The notes under the pieces: model-generated
Databases searched by the model: none
Told to the model about the DNA's origin: nothing
Seen by the model: only the letters and a program-made list of their open reading frames with translations
Translations under genes and position numbers: made by a program
Part shown: positions 19,966 to 32,600 of the stretch, piece by piece
Layout of the letters: the number at the start of each line of letters is the position of its first letter
Position numbering within the stretch: the stretch's first letter is position 1
Assembly: GCA_023974075.1 (NCBI GenBank)
Contig: CM043797.1
Coordinates: 14,742,178 to 14,806,177 of the forward strand
DNA length: 64,000 nucleotides
Direction: 5' to 3'
Origin: Chaenocephalus aceratus
Lineage: Eukaryota; Chordata; Actinopteri; Perciformes; Channichthyidae

Positions 19966-21257
19966 CTATAAGATCAGTTTGCGTGCCAGCATGTGTAACT
20001 GGAGAGAACGCAAACCCCCTTGGCGGTTTATATATGATATTGTGGTCGTGTTGTCTGTCCTCACGAGGACATGATGTCCTCTGAGAAAAGGCAGAAAGCG
20101 TTTCAGGGTGAGGAACACCGCTAAAAGCTCCAGATAATTTATGTGTGACCGTTGGAGGTCTCTGCTCCAGAGACCCCTCACAGGTCGACCTTCGTATATA
20201 CCCCCCCAGCCCGTCAGACATGCATCTGTGGTGACCACCTTCCGCGATAGGACAGCACCCATAGGCACGCCCCGTACTAGAAAAGTCGGGTGCAGCCAGT
20301 GGCGCAGTGCCATTACGCATTTCATAGTGACCATCACTCTCCGCGCGCCATGACGCGCGGGGTCCAATCTGAGGGCAGCTACCCAGCGCTGAAACTCCCT
20401 CATGTGTAAGCGTCCCAGTCGTACCACCAGAATGGCTGACGCCATGAGCCCCAGTAACCGCAGACATGATCTGAAGAGAACATATTTGCGTGGCTGGAAA
20501 TGAGCGAGGCAAGCCCCGAAGGCTTTCACTCTCTCTGCTGACAGGCGGGCTGTAAAGGGCACCGAATTCAGGCGTAGGCCCAGGAAGAGTACAGTCTGGG
20601 CTGGGGACAACATGCTCTTTTCTTTGTTTATTACGAAAACCCAGGTCGAGCAGGTGTTTTACGAGGACATTCGTCTGCGTAATAGCCTCTTGCTCCGACT
20701 GTGCGAGAAGGAGCCAATCGTCCAGATAAGTTGCCAGGCGAATACCCTGTTGTCTTAACGGGGCTATCGCGGCTTCCGTACACCGTACAAACACTCGCGG
20801 GCTGAGAGACAGACCGAAGGGAAGTACTCTGTACTCGTAACAGACACACTGAAAGGCGAACCTCAGATATTTCCTGTGTGGATAATATACAGGGATGTGG
20901 AAATACGCGTCTTTCAGGTCGACTGATGTTAACCAATCGTTTTGGCGCACGAGACGCAACAGAGATGTGTGAGTGAGCATTCTGAATTTGTATCTTTTGA
21001 GATATTTGTTCAGAGCCCTCAAATCTAGTATAGGCCGAATCCCGTTTGGGAACGAGGAAACACTTGGAATAAAAGCCGCTCTGACTCTGTTCGGAGGGTA
21101 TTATAGATATAGCCTTCTTGTCTAGTAGCGAGAGTATCTCTTGCTCTAGAATATGGGCCGACCCTCCACAGGCATGCGAATGCAGAATGCCCGAAAAGTG
21201 AGGGGGGGTGACAGCGAATTGGAGCCTGTAGCCCGTGTTACTGTCTTGAAAACCCAA
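19966..21257 (-). pseudogene. Reverse transcriptase-RNase H of DIRS copy 1 (frame-broken)
   Basis: The RT palm is clear: VDLKDAYFHIPVYYPHRKYL, LPFGLSLSPRVFVRC, and the catalytic box in LATYLDDWLLLAQSE. RNase H follows with TTDACLTGWGGIYEG, INYLELLAVFLTL and VRTDNTTTISYINRQ, supplying the usual D-E-D acids. Two breaks separate the parts: near 21040-21060, between the N-terminal FLVPK segment and the fingers, and at the T-run near 20632-20640, between RT and RNase H. The second resembles a one-base expansion. The RT type (YLDD, linked to a tyrosine recombinase) fits DIRS rather than Ty3/gypsy. Confidence 0.85.
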
Positions 21258-23530
21258 GCGAATCTGTGAGCATCCTCCACTTTTCGCTTCTCAAAGCGAG
21301 TGGAGATGTCACATCCCTGTCGTCTGCCCTCTGTGTCTTTATTTGTTGTGTTATGGGGCCCTCTAGTGTCTGAACACGATGGTACCCCAGGTTGACAACC
21401 CCGGTCGACACTGCGCATGCACGGTGGCGGTGATGCCTTCACAGCCCCGTCCATCGTCCGCCTTCTGAGAGAGGTAGCAGCCACTCTTAGAAGGGGGGTG
21501 ACGTCAGACTGTTTATTGTTTTTATTGTCTTTCTTTTCATTTTTATTGACTGCGCCCTTGGCTTTAAGCCTGGAAACGACAGTGGAAAATGATTTATTAA
21601 AAGACAATATTGATGACATGTGTTTGTGTGACTTAAACGAGCAGCGGAGCTTGCTGTCGTTGATGTTAAGTCCATTTCCCTCATGGCGCGAACTTGAGGA
21701 TGACGTTCTGACATCACTCGATGCGGCGGGAAGATGGGGGCATGGTTGCACCCTGGAAACACATGAGCATCTAACACTGGAACGTGTTCTGGAGCTGGGG
21801 AACAGGGAACCTCCAGCTCTTTTATCGAGGAGAGGAGAGGAGGCTGTCAGGCCGCCCTCCTCTTCTTCTTCTTCGTCTGGTGGCTGAAAGTCTGGGCCGG
21901 CTGTGCCTGAGCGGCTGCTGCCGGAACCGGAGACTTTTCTTGGCCAGCCCGTCCTCGCCTCGTGTCTGGGCTGGAGACCCGGGGCGGGCTGTGGCCTCTG
22001 CTGTTTCGGGATCTTGAAACGGGCAGGACGTGAGGCAGCCTGAACGAAGGACTGCCGCGGGGCCGTTGAAGGCGGCGGATGGACCCTTCGGGGAAGACAA
22101 AGCTGGAGAGCCTCATCCTCCTTCTTTTTGGACTCACACCGCTGCTGCATCGGAGCTAGAGCGGAGCCAAATATGCCCTCGGGAACAATAGGTATGTCCA
22201 AGACGTCTTTTTCCCGGTCTGGAAGGTTCGTCAGGTTGAGCCACCTGGCTCTCTCCTGTACCACCATTATCCCCAGTGCTTTGCCCGTGGCTTGGACTGC
22301 ACAGCGCTGCACACAGAGACAAATGTCCGTGATCGCTGCAATTTTGTCCCACACGGCAGGCTCAGGTTTGACCGTCCTGTCCTCGCAGAGCTCCGCCTGG
22401 TAGGCGGTCAGCAGCGTGGAGACGTTGAGCGCCCTGGCGGACAAAGCTGCGGCTTTATAGAGTCGTTCGGTCATTGCTGACTGGAAGCGGTCTGCCTTTG
22501 CCGGTAGCGTGGGGTTCCTGCTTGGTGCCGAAGCCAGCCGCGGTTGGAGGTGGGCTGCCACCAGCGGCTCCATGGGCGGCATGCGGAGCAGGCCGAGCTT
22601 CTCCATGCCGTCACAGTCCAAAGAGGAGGCACCCTGGATTGGGGCCTTGTTGCTGAAAGGGCGGTCTCTCCACGAGACCGACACCTCGTCCAGCATCTCT
22701 GGAAAGACTGGGAGAAGCTGCTTCCTCATCCTCGCTGCTTGGGGCAAGTTCTTCCCCTCATAGCGAGATCTGGAGGTCTCCTTGGCCACTTCAGGCCAGG
22801 GGATGTCCAGCCTGGACGCAGCCCGTTGGCACACGGCCTGCTAGTCCAAACTGAGGCAGGGCGAAGCTGGTGTGATTTCGCTCGGGGGAGCGGACATCGC
22901 CTCCGGCTTGGCAGCCTGGGCAGATGAAACGAAGATGTCATCTTCGTGCTCATCCGAGTCGGATAAGAGGAACTCAGAGGCATCCTCTTCATCCTCCTCC
23001 ATATAATCCAGCTGTAGGACATCCTCCGTGGGTGGAACCACAGTGAGGTCCAGCTGGGAGCCCCAGCTTGACACAGCGCGGGGCTCCGCTCTCGCAGCTC
23101 TTGCCGCCACCGGGCCCCAGCCTGACACGGCGCGGGGCTCCGATTCCGCGGCTACCGCCGTTGTTGAGCCCCAGCCTGACACAGCGCGGGGCTCAATCTC
23201 CGCGGCGGTCGCCACCATGTCCCGATTGCCGGCCGGCGAATCAACGGACATGAAGGGGTCCTGTCCCGACAGGCTAGCTTGGCGCGCTAGCCGTCGGCGG
23301 AGGCTCTTGATGGTGAAGCGTACACAATGCCCGCACGAACCGGGGGTATCGATAGCTTCCTGGGCGTGTTCCAGCCCAAGGCAGGACGAGCAGACCTGGT
23401 GTGAGTCCGTGCTCGAGATCTTAAACCCGCAGCCGCGAGCCGAGCCTCCGAGCCTCCGAGCCTCCGACTCCTCTGGTGTGAGGGAGAGAAGGGTCCATCC
23501 TCGTTTGCCGGGGTGTCGGCGCGGAGGGAC
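21146..23530 (-). pseudogene. Gag-like ORF of DIRS copy 1 (nonsense mutation)
   Basis: The N-terminal part carries a Cys/His cluster: [16 protein letters not shown], then CGHC, also present in copy 2, suggesting a metal-binding fold. It is followed by three repeats of a 19-residue unit containing EPRAVSxWG, an acidic stretch ([20 protein letters not shown]) and a predicted helical domain with DRFQSAMTERLYKAAALSAR and [20 protein letters not shown], typical of vertebrate DIRS gag proteins. A TAG at 22841-22843 interrupts the frame where copy 2 has a sense codon. The frame then stays open to 21146, overlapping the start of the RT frame. Confidence 0.75.
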
Positions 23531-23840
23531 AAGCTAGTAACAGGTATGTTACAGAGAAAAGAAATCCAACCTTATCATTATTCCGAAAGGAAAAAACGAG
23601 GGGGTAGATTTTTTTCCCAAAAAATATTAACTGGTGTGTTAATATCTTTCTTATCCGTCTCCTCTGGTGTGAGGGAGAGAAGAGTCCGTCCTCGCTCGCC
23701 GTGGTGTCGGCGCGGAGGGATAAACTAGCAACAGGTATGTTACTGTTTGAAGTAAAAATCTAACCTTACCGTTATTCCGAAAGAAAAAATGGCGGGGCAG
23801 ATTACAATATTAACTGGTGTGTTAATATTTGTTCAATTCT
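23467..23840 (-). repeat. ~187-bp tandem duplication in 5' region of DIRS copy 1
   Basis: Two successive diverged copies, about 23467-23653 and 23654-23840. Both carry cctctggtgtgagggagaga, ggtgtcggcgcggaggga, aactggtgtgttaata and attccgaaag. Copy 2 of the element has only one corresponding segment, so the duplication is private to this copy or its lineage. Confidence 0.65.
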
Positions 23841-23949
23841 TCTGCAAAGCAAAAAAGTAACTGGCAAGCGCCCGTCGACCGAATGTTAGCTTGGGTTCAG
23901 TCTGTGGACCGTTAAGCTAGCCCGGCTACTGATATTCGAGATGTGCTCC

Positions 23950-24141
23950 GAAGCGAGAAGAGGTGTTTGAATGACGCTGCGTCGTAGCGCAAGCTACTTA
24001 AAGGGTGGGTGGATTCCCTGACGTAGATGTCAAGATCACCAGCCAATCAGGATTGGCGTAATGAGATTGATGCTTCTGTTTGCATACGCGTTGAGGCGCA
24101 TCCCATAGTGAGACATCGAACGGAGTGTTATGAATGAGAAC
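23950..24141 (-). repeat. DIRS copy 1: left inverted terminal repeat
   Basis: Reverse complement of the central part of the right terminal unit, with the common block caccagccaatcaggattgg. A TATA-like motif lies in the equivalent part of copy 2 (near 30309), so the repeat probably carries the promoter. Confidence 0.75.
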
Positions 24142-24560
24142 TACAAAACGTAAATAAATAACAAAACCATGAGAAAGTAGGAGAGCATGATCACATCCTT
24201 GTGCCTGTACATGCGCTCATGTTTCACGACTTCGATGCCACTTATTGTTTATTCATAAGCTGCACTCAACAGGTGTCCGACTCAGACTAGGCGTGAAGGT
24301 TAGAGTATAATGGAAGAGCACAGGAGCTAAACTTTGAACTTTCAAACACAGGAGCCATAGACTGGTTTGGCTCTGTGGTTCATGTTACCAGTTGGCACTA
24401 CAAGGTGAGTCCAAGAGTCACACACCAAGTGGGGGTATGAGTTTACGTGTGTGTCAGATGATGAGGGGAGGGGCCAGGCCACACCCAGCAGGGAGAACAA
24501 ACAGGTAAACAGGCGCTGCGCTGTTTCACTTGATCCATCACTCCGACAACAAACTCACTA
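24142..24560. other. Region upstream of stoml3
   Basis: Unique sequence between the DIRS end and the stoml3 start codon. It must hold the 5' untranslated region and probably the promoter, but I see no convincing TATA box or CpG island. Confidence 0.4.
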
Positions 24561-27364
24561 ATGACCTCAACAACGTCCAGCACAGCGGAGATGGTTACAC
24601 AGGGTAAACTTCAGATTGCTGTGGAGAATGTGGAAGGTAAATACTTTTTATGATCCATCAAAAAAAAATGAGTCTGTGACTGTCATTAAATGAGGATTAA
24701 AATGCCAGGGATAGCATATTGTGCTGTATAGGGATCAAGGAGGGATGTCACTGTTTATTAGATAATCAGAGATGACACAATTTTTGGCACAAAACTAACT
24801 TCAATTGTTTATAAAGCGTTTAATTAAGTTCAATTCATTTCCCATTATTATTCCAAGTCTTTTTGTTGTATTGGTGTTTCTATATTTTGTCTTTTTGCAC
24901 ACATTTGCAAAATGTTGATGTTGAATGCAATTTAATCTTTTTGCATCTACTGTTTTTCTTTTTAATTAATACATTATTTATCAAGAAGAATATAATCATG
25001 ATCCTATAGATTATTAAAATGAGTGTTTGTTGCAGCCCTATACTGACTGAAAAATCTACCCTCAGACTTTGAATGCTTCCTGTAATATCCCGTCTGTAAC
25101 TAAATGAGACAACTACACCACAGTGTGATTATCAGGATGGTACATCAATAGTTCAGCAGCTTACCCTGTCACTCCGCTAGATAAGAAGTAACATGACTTC
25201 CCCTCAGATATTAATTACATTGTTAGTGAAAAATGAGAAGGGTGGAAATGACAACAATACATGAGGAACCAAGGTGCCATGACAACTATGCAAAACACTT
25301 TTCCTCTCCTACTTTTTTCTCTCTGTACAGATAAAAACTCAGGAGGTTTGGGATGTTTCGGCTGGCTGTTGGTCCTCATATCCCTCCTCTTTGTTACAGC
25401 AACCTTCCCAATCACATTGTTCATGTGTGTTAAGGTACAGCATATTCTCAGTAATGTACACTAGTTTAGAAAATGTCAGTTGTGTAAAAAATGTTGGTAG
25501 GTCAGAAATCCTAAAGCCAACGCTTAGTTGATGACACAACTCTAGTAAATGTGTAATTTCAGAATATCCCTCCTCCATTGTTGTATACCACAGACACTGA
25601 CGGCACCTAAATACATATACTAGCTAAGACAGGGTGACTGACTAACAGCATATTTAAAAAAAAAAATCAAATGTGAAGATGGTATGTGTTACTGTAGCTC
25701 AGGAGAAATCATGATTTGATAAGATATCAATTCTACCTTTACGCCAATGGTTTTTCCCTTTGTTATGTTCTCTATATGGATGGCTGTGTTTCTAACATAC
25801 AGATAGTGAAGGAGTACGAGCGAGCCGTCATTTTCCGACTCGGACGGATCACAGACAGGAAACCTAAAGGGCCAGGTTTGTCACTACATGAATACACAAT
25901 ATGGGCAAAATGTTCTTAAAACATTCTTAAAAAGTAGTTACCTTGCTATGATCTAATACTTTATCTACAACCTTTACAAACTGAGCATGGTCTTTATTTC
26001 CTTCCAGGTCTGTTCTTTGTTCTACCCTGCACTGATACTTTTGTGAAGGTTGATCTGAGAACAGTGTCTTTTGACATCCCCCCACAAGAGGTACGTTGTT
26101 TTGTTCCACTCATGACCAAATGTGAGAATATCAGTTGTGTCTCTCCTGTATCACAGCTCCTCTCCATCATTAATGAAATCTGACGACCATCTTCCTGTGT
26201 GATCAACTTAGTAGCCACATCATAACTGTAGCTTTGCACCTCTCAGATCCTCACCAGAGACTCAGTGACCGTGTCCGTGGACGGTGTGGTGTACTTCCGC
26301 ATACACTGCCCCATCTCCTCTGTGGCCAATGTGAGCAACGCACACTCATCCACACAGCGGCTGGCTCAGACCACCCTGAGGAATGTACTTGGGACCAAAA
26401 ACCTGGCAGAACTGTTATCTGACAGAGAGGGCATATCACTCAGTATGCAGGTGAGGAGTGAGGATTTTACATACAGTAGTCACTCTAAAAAGATATCAAA
26501 GTAATGGTTGAAATAGATGGAAAATAGTAATTTATGTTCTTGTGGCCCCCTAAAAGAGACAAAGTAGGCCATTTCAAGTATTTAAAAAAGATGCCATTAA
26601 TGAAATAATAAAACATACTTAAAATTTCATTAGGATATCAAAAAATGTACAGTGGCATAAAGAATGTCGTAAAATATGTATTTAAAAACTGCTTATATAG
26701 TAAGTCAGAAAAAGGTTACAATTTGCCTTAAAAAAATCATAAAGTCAGAGGATATTATTTCATAAAACAGATTTTGAAATAACAGATACATTAAATACAA
26801 ACAATCAGTACAATAGTATGTTATTAAAAAAAGTTGATAAAAAAACATAACTAAAATAATTAAACAACTAATTTCTGGAGCTAGCAATATTTAGCAACGT
26901 GGGCCAAGTATTTATTATTCTTTATTCCTCTGCAGGGATCTCTGGATGATGCCACTGACGCGTGGGGTATTAAGGTGGAGCGAGTGGAGATCAAGGATGT
27001 GAAACTGCCCCAGCAGCTGCAGAGAGCCATGGCAGCCGAGGCAGAAGCCAGTCGGGAGGCCAGGGCCAAGGTCAACAGGCGGAAGATTTATTTTCAAATT
27101 TTCCTCTAACCGTGAAATAGGATGGATGTTGATAGAAAACATTTGTAGAACTAATCTTGTCTGTCTGTGTTTCAGATCATTTCTGCAGAGGGAGAGATGA
27201 ACGCTTCCAGGGCTCTGAAAGAAGCCTCCCTGATAATCGCTGAGTCACCCTCTGGTCTCCAGCTGCGATACCTGCAGACCCTCAACACCATCGCAGCGGA
27301 GAGGAACTCCACCATCATCTTCCCTGTGCCCATAGATATGCTGCAGAACTTCATGAAGAAGTAA
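24561..27364 (+). CDS. stoml3: Stomatin-like protein 3
   Basis: Membrane-associated SPFH/prohibitin-domain protein; mammalian STOML3 tunes mechanosensitive channels in sensory neurons. Seven exons: 24561-24636, 25331-25434, 25803-25875, 26008-26090, 26247-26450, 26936-27070 and 27176-27364, together 864 nt (287 residues), all phases consistent and the frame intact. Visible parts are a short N-terminal tail, a hydrophobic hairpin ([20 protein letters not shown]), then the SPFH domain starting [16 protein letters not shown] and including [40 protein letters not shown] and [20 protein letters not shown], and the oligomerising C-terminal helix [15 protein letters not shown] with [20 protein letters not shown]. 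The exon 6 donor (GTCAAC) is weak. Stomatin itself or STOML1/2 are less likely because of the short N-terminus and close match to STOML3. The gene is flanked by two inverted DIRS copies. Confidence 0.93.
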
Positions 27365-29042
27365 TATTTATATCACTACTCTAGTTATTTTGACTGTTAT
27401 AAGCTTTAGTGGTATCTCTTTCAGATACTGTACACTTCGTTATTACTTCCTATTGAAATGTTCCCTTTAAGATTGGCAAAATATAGAAAAGAACGTCATG
27501 CAATCAAAGATGTATCCACACTGGAAATAACTTTTGAACAAATGATGTTCTTATCGTGATTTAATACTTAAATACAAAGTGCAACATATACAGTGTAGAC
27601 ATACATTTCTCATCACTAACCACAATATTTTAACAAGCTAAGCTACAGTTGTGGTTCTGAAGGAGGTCAAATAAATAAATAAATAAATAAAACAAAAGCA
27701 CAAGAAAAGTAAAACAAAGAACAATGCACAATGACCTTATAAAGACATGCTTTCATATAAACCAGAGCCTCAGTTTCTGATATACTGAATACAATCTTAA
27801 CCGTAAACAATCAACAGAAGTACCCACATCCACGTGAAACACCAACTTTTCTGTAAACTGTAAACAAAACCTCATATCTAGTGTCAAACAAACATTCAGT
27901 AAATGTGTAAAAGGTCATGTCCACGGGACACAGAGGCGATCAGTGCAATCGGAGAACCTGATGGAAGGCCATTTCCACTCCACAGAACACAGTAAAATTA
28001 ATTCTATATCTGCCTTCCTGCTCATATATAACACAAGTCACCTGCAAACATATCACTGCATATTTCCACATGTTGGTGGCCTAGGGGATCTGATTTTTGT
28101 AGTATATTATAGTATTAAAGCAACATTTCTTCAATGTATTTGTACATATTTGCTGATTGCACTTTGTATAACATATTTATACATATTCTGTACATTCAAA
28201 TCATATCATTCAATGGACTTCCTGCAAAACAGACATTTGAGCTTGGTGATTATGTAAACATGAGCAAAAATAAAAATGGGATTAATACCAACAGAAAAAG
28301 ATATGGCAGTTTCTTCCCTTTGCTGATTAATTATTCTCCACAATACCTGAGATTATAATCTAAAATAATAAATGAGGTAACCGCTTGCAGTTTTCGTGGA
28401 TTGTTCTAACTACTTTAGATACATTTGCTCCCTAGATAAATGTTGGTTTTTACCTCTCAATAGGGTGTTTGCCAATTTTGAAGGTTCAAAAAGAGACATT
28501 TTGTATAAATTAGATTTTCCCCTTATACAGTATTTGTTCGCGAAAAAGTGTACAGCAACAGATACAGCAACAATTCAAAAGGGAAATAAAAAGAACTGTC
28601 CAAATTCAACATGATGAACATATATTGGATATATGTGTTCAGGTCAATACTGTACATTTTGACAGCCATCAATTATAGACCACAATACAAGGTGGACTGC
28701 TGTGCTTAACGGCTTCCTCTTTGGTGGTATCTGCAGATCCTGCACTTGTGTGGGAAATCATTTTCTTTTCTTAACCTAACTGAAGCCAATCTCACATTCA
28801 AAAAAATGTGTAAACACCATGATATCTTTTCTGTCTTCATTTGAATACATCCTGGTGAGTTTTATTAAGAATAAGAGGTTACTTGTGTTGCCGTCTACAC
28901 ACTTCCTGCCATATTGTCACACTCTAGGTGACCTTAAAATAAAATGCATAACTGGAAGACAGAACATGCTTTAGAGAGAGCAATACATTTACACGCTTCT
29001 ACAAACTTATAGTCAATAGTATAGTTGGCAGTTCAATGGATT
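27365..29042. other. Intergenic region between convergent stoml3 and mtus2
   Basis: Should contain the 3' untranslated regions of both genes. An (AATA)n tract at 27665-27690 supplies AATAAA motifs on the + strand for stoml3. No repeats or ORFs of note were recognised in the remainder. Confidence 0.4.
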
Positions 29043-29088
29043 TACGAGTTGTAATCATACATTTCAGGGTCATCACTGATATCTAGTT
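29043..29088 (-). other. Exon-like segment of unknown affiliation
   Basis: On the - strand a good acceptor (ctctctctcctag) is followed by an open frame reading KLDISDDPEMYDYNS and a stop codon. It could be an alternative last exon of mtus2 or of an unseen transcript, or chance. Confidence 0.2.
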
Positions 29089-29697
29089 TCTAGGAGAGAG
29101 AGAGATAAGGTAGGATTGGTAGTCATTCATACACTCCTGATATATGAAATATTTCAGAATGAAAATGTTAACATACCCCAGAGAAGAATCCACACTTTGA
29201 GAGTAACCAGGTAGTTCTGTGATTTTACTCAAAGTATTGCCTGTGCCTAGATAGAAGTTGCTGGTTGGAGAGAATGGACGGAGAAGGCGCTTCTTGTGTT
29301 TGTCCTTGCACTTGTGATGTTGGAAATGTCTTGTACATACATCATCCTGAGCGCTGGATGAGAAGGTGGTGATGTGGGGGGGGGGGGGGGGGCGGGCACG
29401 GTACTTTGATCCTGCTCTCTGAAGTCTAGAATGACTAAAATCCCCTGCAGTCCCACAGCACGTCTGTTCAGTCATTTGGAATAGAGAAAGAGGATTCCCT
29501 TCTGATCGTTTATACAATTCTTTAGGTCAGAGTTTAAAAATCCTCGGGGTTGACTTTGGAAATGCACCACGTGTCATCATGTCCGCCCATCAACATACTG
29601 GTAAATCCTTTAAACATTCAGGAAGAGTTTTAAAAAATCATGGTTTCCGATGCCAGAAACAAGAAAGCGTTTGATACGATAGCCTCCCTGAAGGGTG

Positions 29698-32600
29698 TCA
29701 TTGATGGTAGGAGTGAGGGCGGGCCGGAGAGCCTGGTCCAGAGGGGGCGATGGAGGGGGGAGGCGCTGGGGGACATGTGAGGGCTCAGTTCGCCTGTCTG
29801 AAGACGCCACAGCAGCTCCTCGTTGTTGCGACTCAGACGTTTCTTCTCGTTGCTCTCCTTCTCCACGTTCACCTGCAGGTGAGCATTATCCTCAGAGAGT
29901 TGCCTGAGGAAGAAAAGCGGTAGGAAAAGGTCAAAATACAAAAGACTAGCAATGCAATCCTTTCAAATGCAGGAGTCAGAACTTTCCAACTGCACGGTCA
30001 CAGCTTTAACAGCTTTTCCCAATACTGTGTTTGTCTAAAAAGGTTCTCTCTCTGTGCACAGACTGTATAACCCTTGAGCACTATATTGTACATATACATA
30101 TTTCTAAGTAACATTTGGAGAAGTTCAACAGTTTTTATGACAAGATGCTGCATTTTGGCAGCAGAATTAAAGTTCTCATTCATAACACTCCGTTCGATGT
30201 CTCACTATGGGATGCGCCTCATCGCGGAGCAAACAGAAGCATCAATCTCATTACGCCAATCCTGATTGGCTGGTGATCTTGACGTCAACGTCAGGGGAAA
30301 TCACCCCCTATAAGTAGCCTGCGCCACGACGCATGCGTCATTCAAACACCTCTTCTCGCTTCAGAGCACATCTCGAACGGTAGCCGGGCTAGCTTAACAG
30401 TCCACAGACTGAACCTAAAGCTAATTTTCGGTCGACGGGCATTAGCCGGCTACCCTATTCTCTCACAGAGGAGTATTATAGTCAACCTCGCCGTTCTTCC
30501 TCTGGAGTAAGGTAAGGTTTTGACTTCAAGTTAGCAACACACCAGTCGCTAACTTGTGTTTTTTCCCTCACTACCGACACCACGGTAGCGAGGACACTTT
30601 TTTCTTCTCTCTTCCACGGGGAAAAGGATTACAGGAATATTACCATACCAGGTAATATCCTTGAGAGAAAAAGACCCACGCTGTCCTTTTTCCCCCCGGA
30701 TTAAAGACAGATCGGTAAACACTTTTTTCTCGAACGTACCTGTCATGAGCGGACCCTCTCCACGCCTCACGGCGAACGAGATGGAGGCCTCTCCCCCTCA
30801 CACCAGAGGAGTCAGGAACTCGGAGGCTCGGCGCTGCGGTTGCGGGTTGAAAGTGTCAGGCACAGACTCACACCAGATCTGTTCGTCCTGCCTCGGGCTG
30901 GAACACGCCCAGGAGGCCATCGACAACCCCGGCTCGTGCGGACATTGTGCCCGCCTCACCGTGAAGAGCCTCCACCGAAGGTTAGCGCAACAAGTTAACC
31001 TGTCGGGACGGGACCCCCTCATGTCCACTGATCTGCCGACCGGCAATCAAGACACGGGGACGTCTGCCGCAGAGATGGAGCCCCTCACTGCGGTCTGGGG
31101 CTCACCGACAGCGGCACCCGCAGAACCGGAATCCCGCGCCATATCAGGCCGAGATCCGGTGGCGGCAAGAAACGCGGGAACGGGGCCCCACGCTATACCA
31201 AGCTGGGGCTCCCGACTGGACCTCACCATGGTTTCACCCGCGGAAGATGTCCTGGAGTTAGACTGCATGGAGGACAAAGAGTACACCTCTGAGTTCCTCC
31301 TGTCTGACTCGGATGAGCAGGAAGACGACATCTTCATGTCATCGACTCAGGCTGCAAAGCCGGGAGCGATGGCTGCTCCCCCGGGCGACAGCACACCAGC
31401 TTCGCCCTGTCTCAGTATGGACCTACAAGCCGTGTGTCAGCGCGCTGCGGCCAAACTAGACATCCCATGGCCCGAAGTGGCCAAAGAGACCTCCAGGTCC
31501 CGTTACGAGGGAAAACTTTTTTCCCAAACAACGAGGGCAAAGAGGCAACTCCTCCCGGTCTTCCCGGAGATGTTGGATGAGGTGGCGGTCTCGTGTGGAG
31601 AGACCGGCCCTTTAGCAACAAGGCCCCAATCCAGGGTGCCCACTCCCTTGACTGTGACGGTATGGAGAGGCTTGGCCTGCTCCACATACCACCTATGGAA
31701 CCGCTGGCAGCCCACCTCCTACCGAGGATGGGCCAGCCGCCAAGCAGGAACCCCACGGCTGCCAGCAAAAACGGACCGATTCCAGTCTACCATGACGGAA
31801 CGGGCCTACAGAGCCGCAGCATTGTCCGCCAGGGCTCTGAACGTTTCCTCGATGCTAACCGCATACCAAGCGGAGCTCTGTGAGGATATGTCGAGCAATC
31901 CTGGACCGGCCACTCTGGACGAGATAGCCGCGGTCACAGACATTTGTCTCCGTGTCCAACGCTGCGCCGTCCAGGCCACAGGCAAGGTAATGGGGATCAT
32001 GGTGGTGCAGGAAAGAGCTAGATGGCTCAACCTCACCAACCTCCCAGACCGGGAAAAGGAAGATGTGCTTGACATGCCCATCGTTCCCGAGGGGATTTTC
32101 GGCTCCGCTCTCGCTTCCATGCAGAAGAAGTGCGAGTCGAAAAAGAAGGAAGACGAGGCCCTCCACCTTGTCTCCCTGAAGGGTCCAGCCGCGGCCTTTG
32201 CAACGGCGGCCCTTCGCCCACGCTGCACCGCACTCTGCTGGGTTCAAAGTACCAGGACAGCAGAGGGCGCAGCCCGCCCCGAGTCCCCAGCCCAGGCAGG
32301 AGACGAGGGCGAGTTGGTCTAGAAAATCTCCGGTTCCGGCTGTAGCCCAGGCACAGCCAACCCAGAATTTCGGCCAGCAGGCGAGGAAGAAGAAGCGAGC
32401 GGCCTGACAGCCCCTCCTTCTCCCCTCCGTGACGGAGCTGGAAGTTCCTTCCCCGGCTCTAAATGTGTCCCCGCCGCCTCGAGAGATGCCTCAACGTCAT
32501 CCTCAAGTCCGCACAAAACACATGTCACATCGTTATTGTCTGATTAAAAAAACCATTTTCCCGCTGACGCATCAGGCTCCGGCCAAGGGCGCAGCTCGAA

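Larger units (their letters stand above)
14547..24141 (-). mobile_element. DIRS-type tyrosine-recombinase retrotransposon, copy 1 (interrupted)
   Basis: Gene order on the - strand is gag-like ORF, reverse transcriptase with RNase H, tyrosine recombinase. It has no LTRs. The left end (gttctcattcataacac, reading from 24141) and the right end (tataggttacttacgtaacc, from 14547) are unlike each other outside a shared inverted repeat. Next to the right end lies an internal complementary region (about 14788-14887) matching both ends, the hallmark of DIRS elements that replicate through a circular junction. No target duplication is seen, as expected for recombinase-mediated insertion. The element is about 6.1 kb without the LTR retroelement at 15084-18546, and its ORFs carry several breaks, so it is inactive. 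Confidence 0.88.

Noticed and set aside
21417..21887. + strand ORF of 156 codons
   Set aside because: It lies antisense to the DIRS gag frame, which has family-specific motifs and the longer frame.
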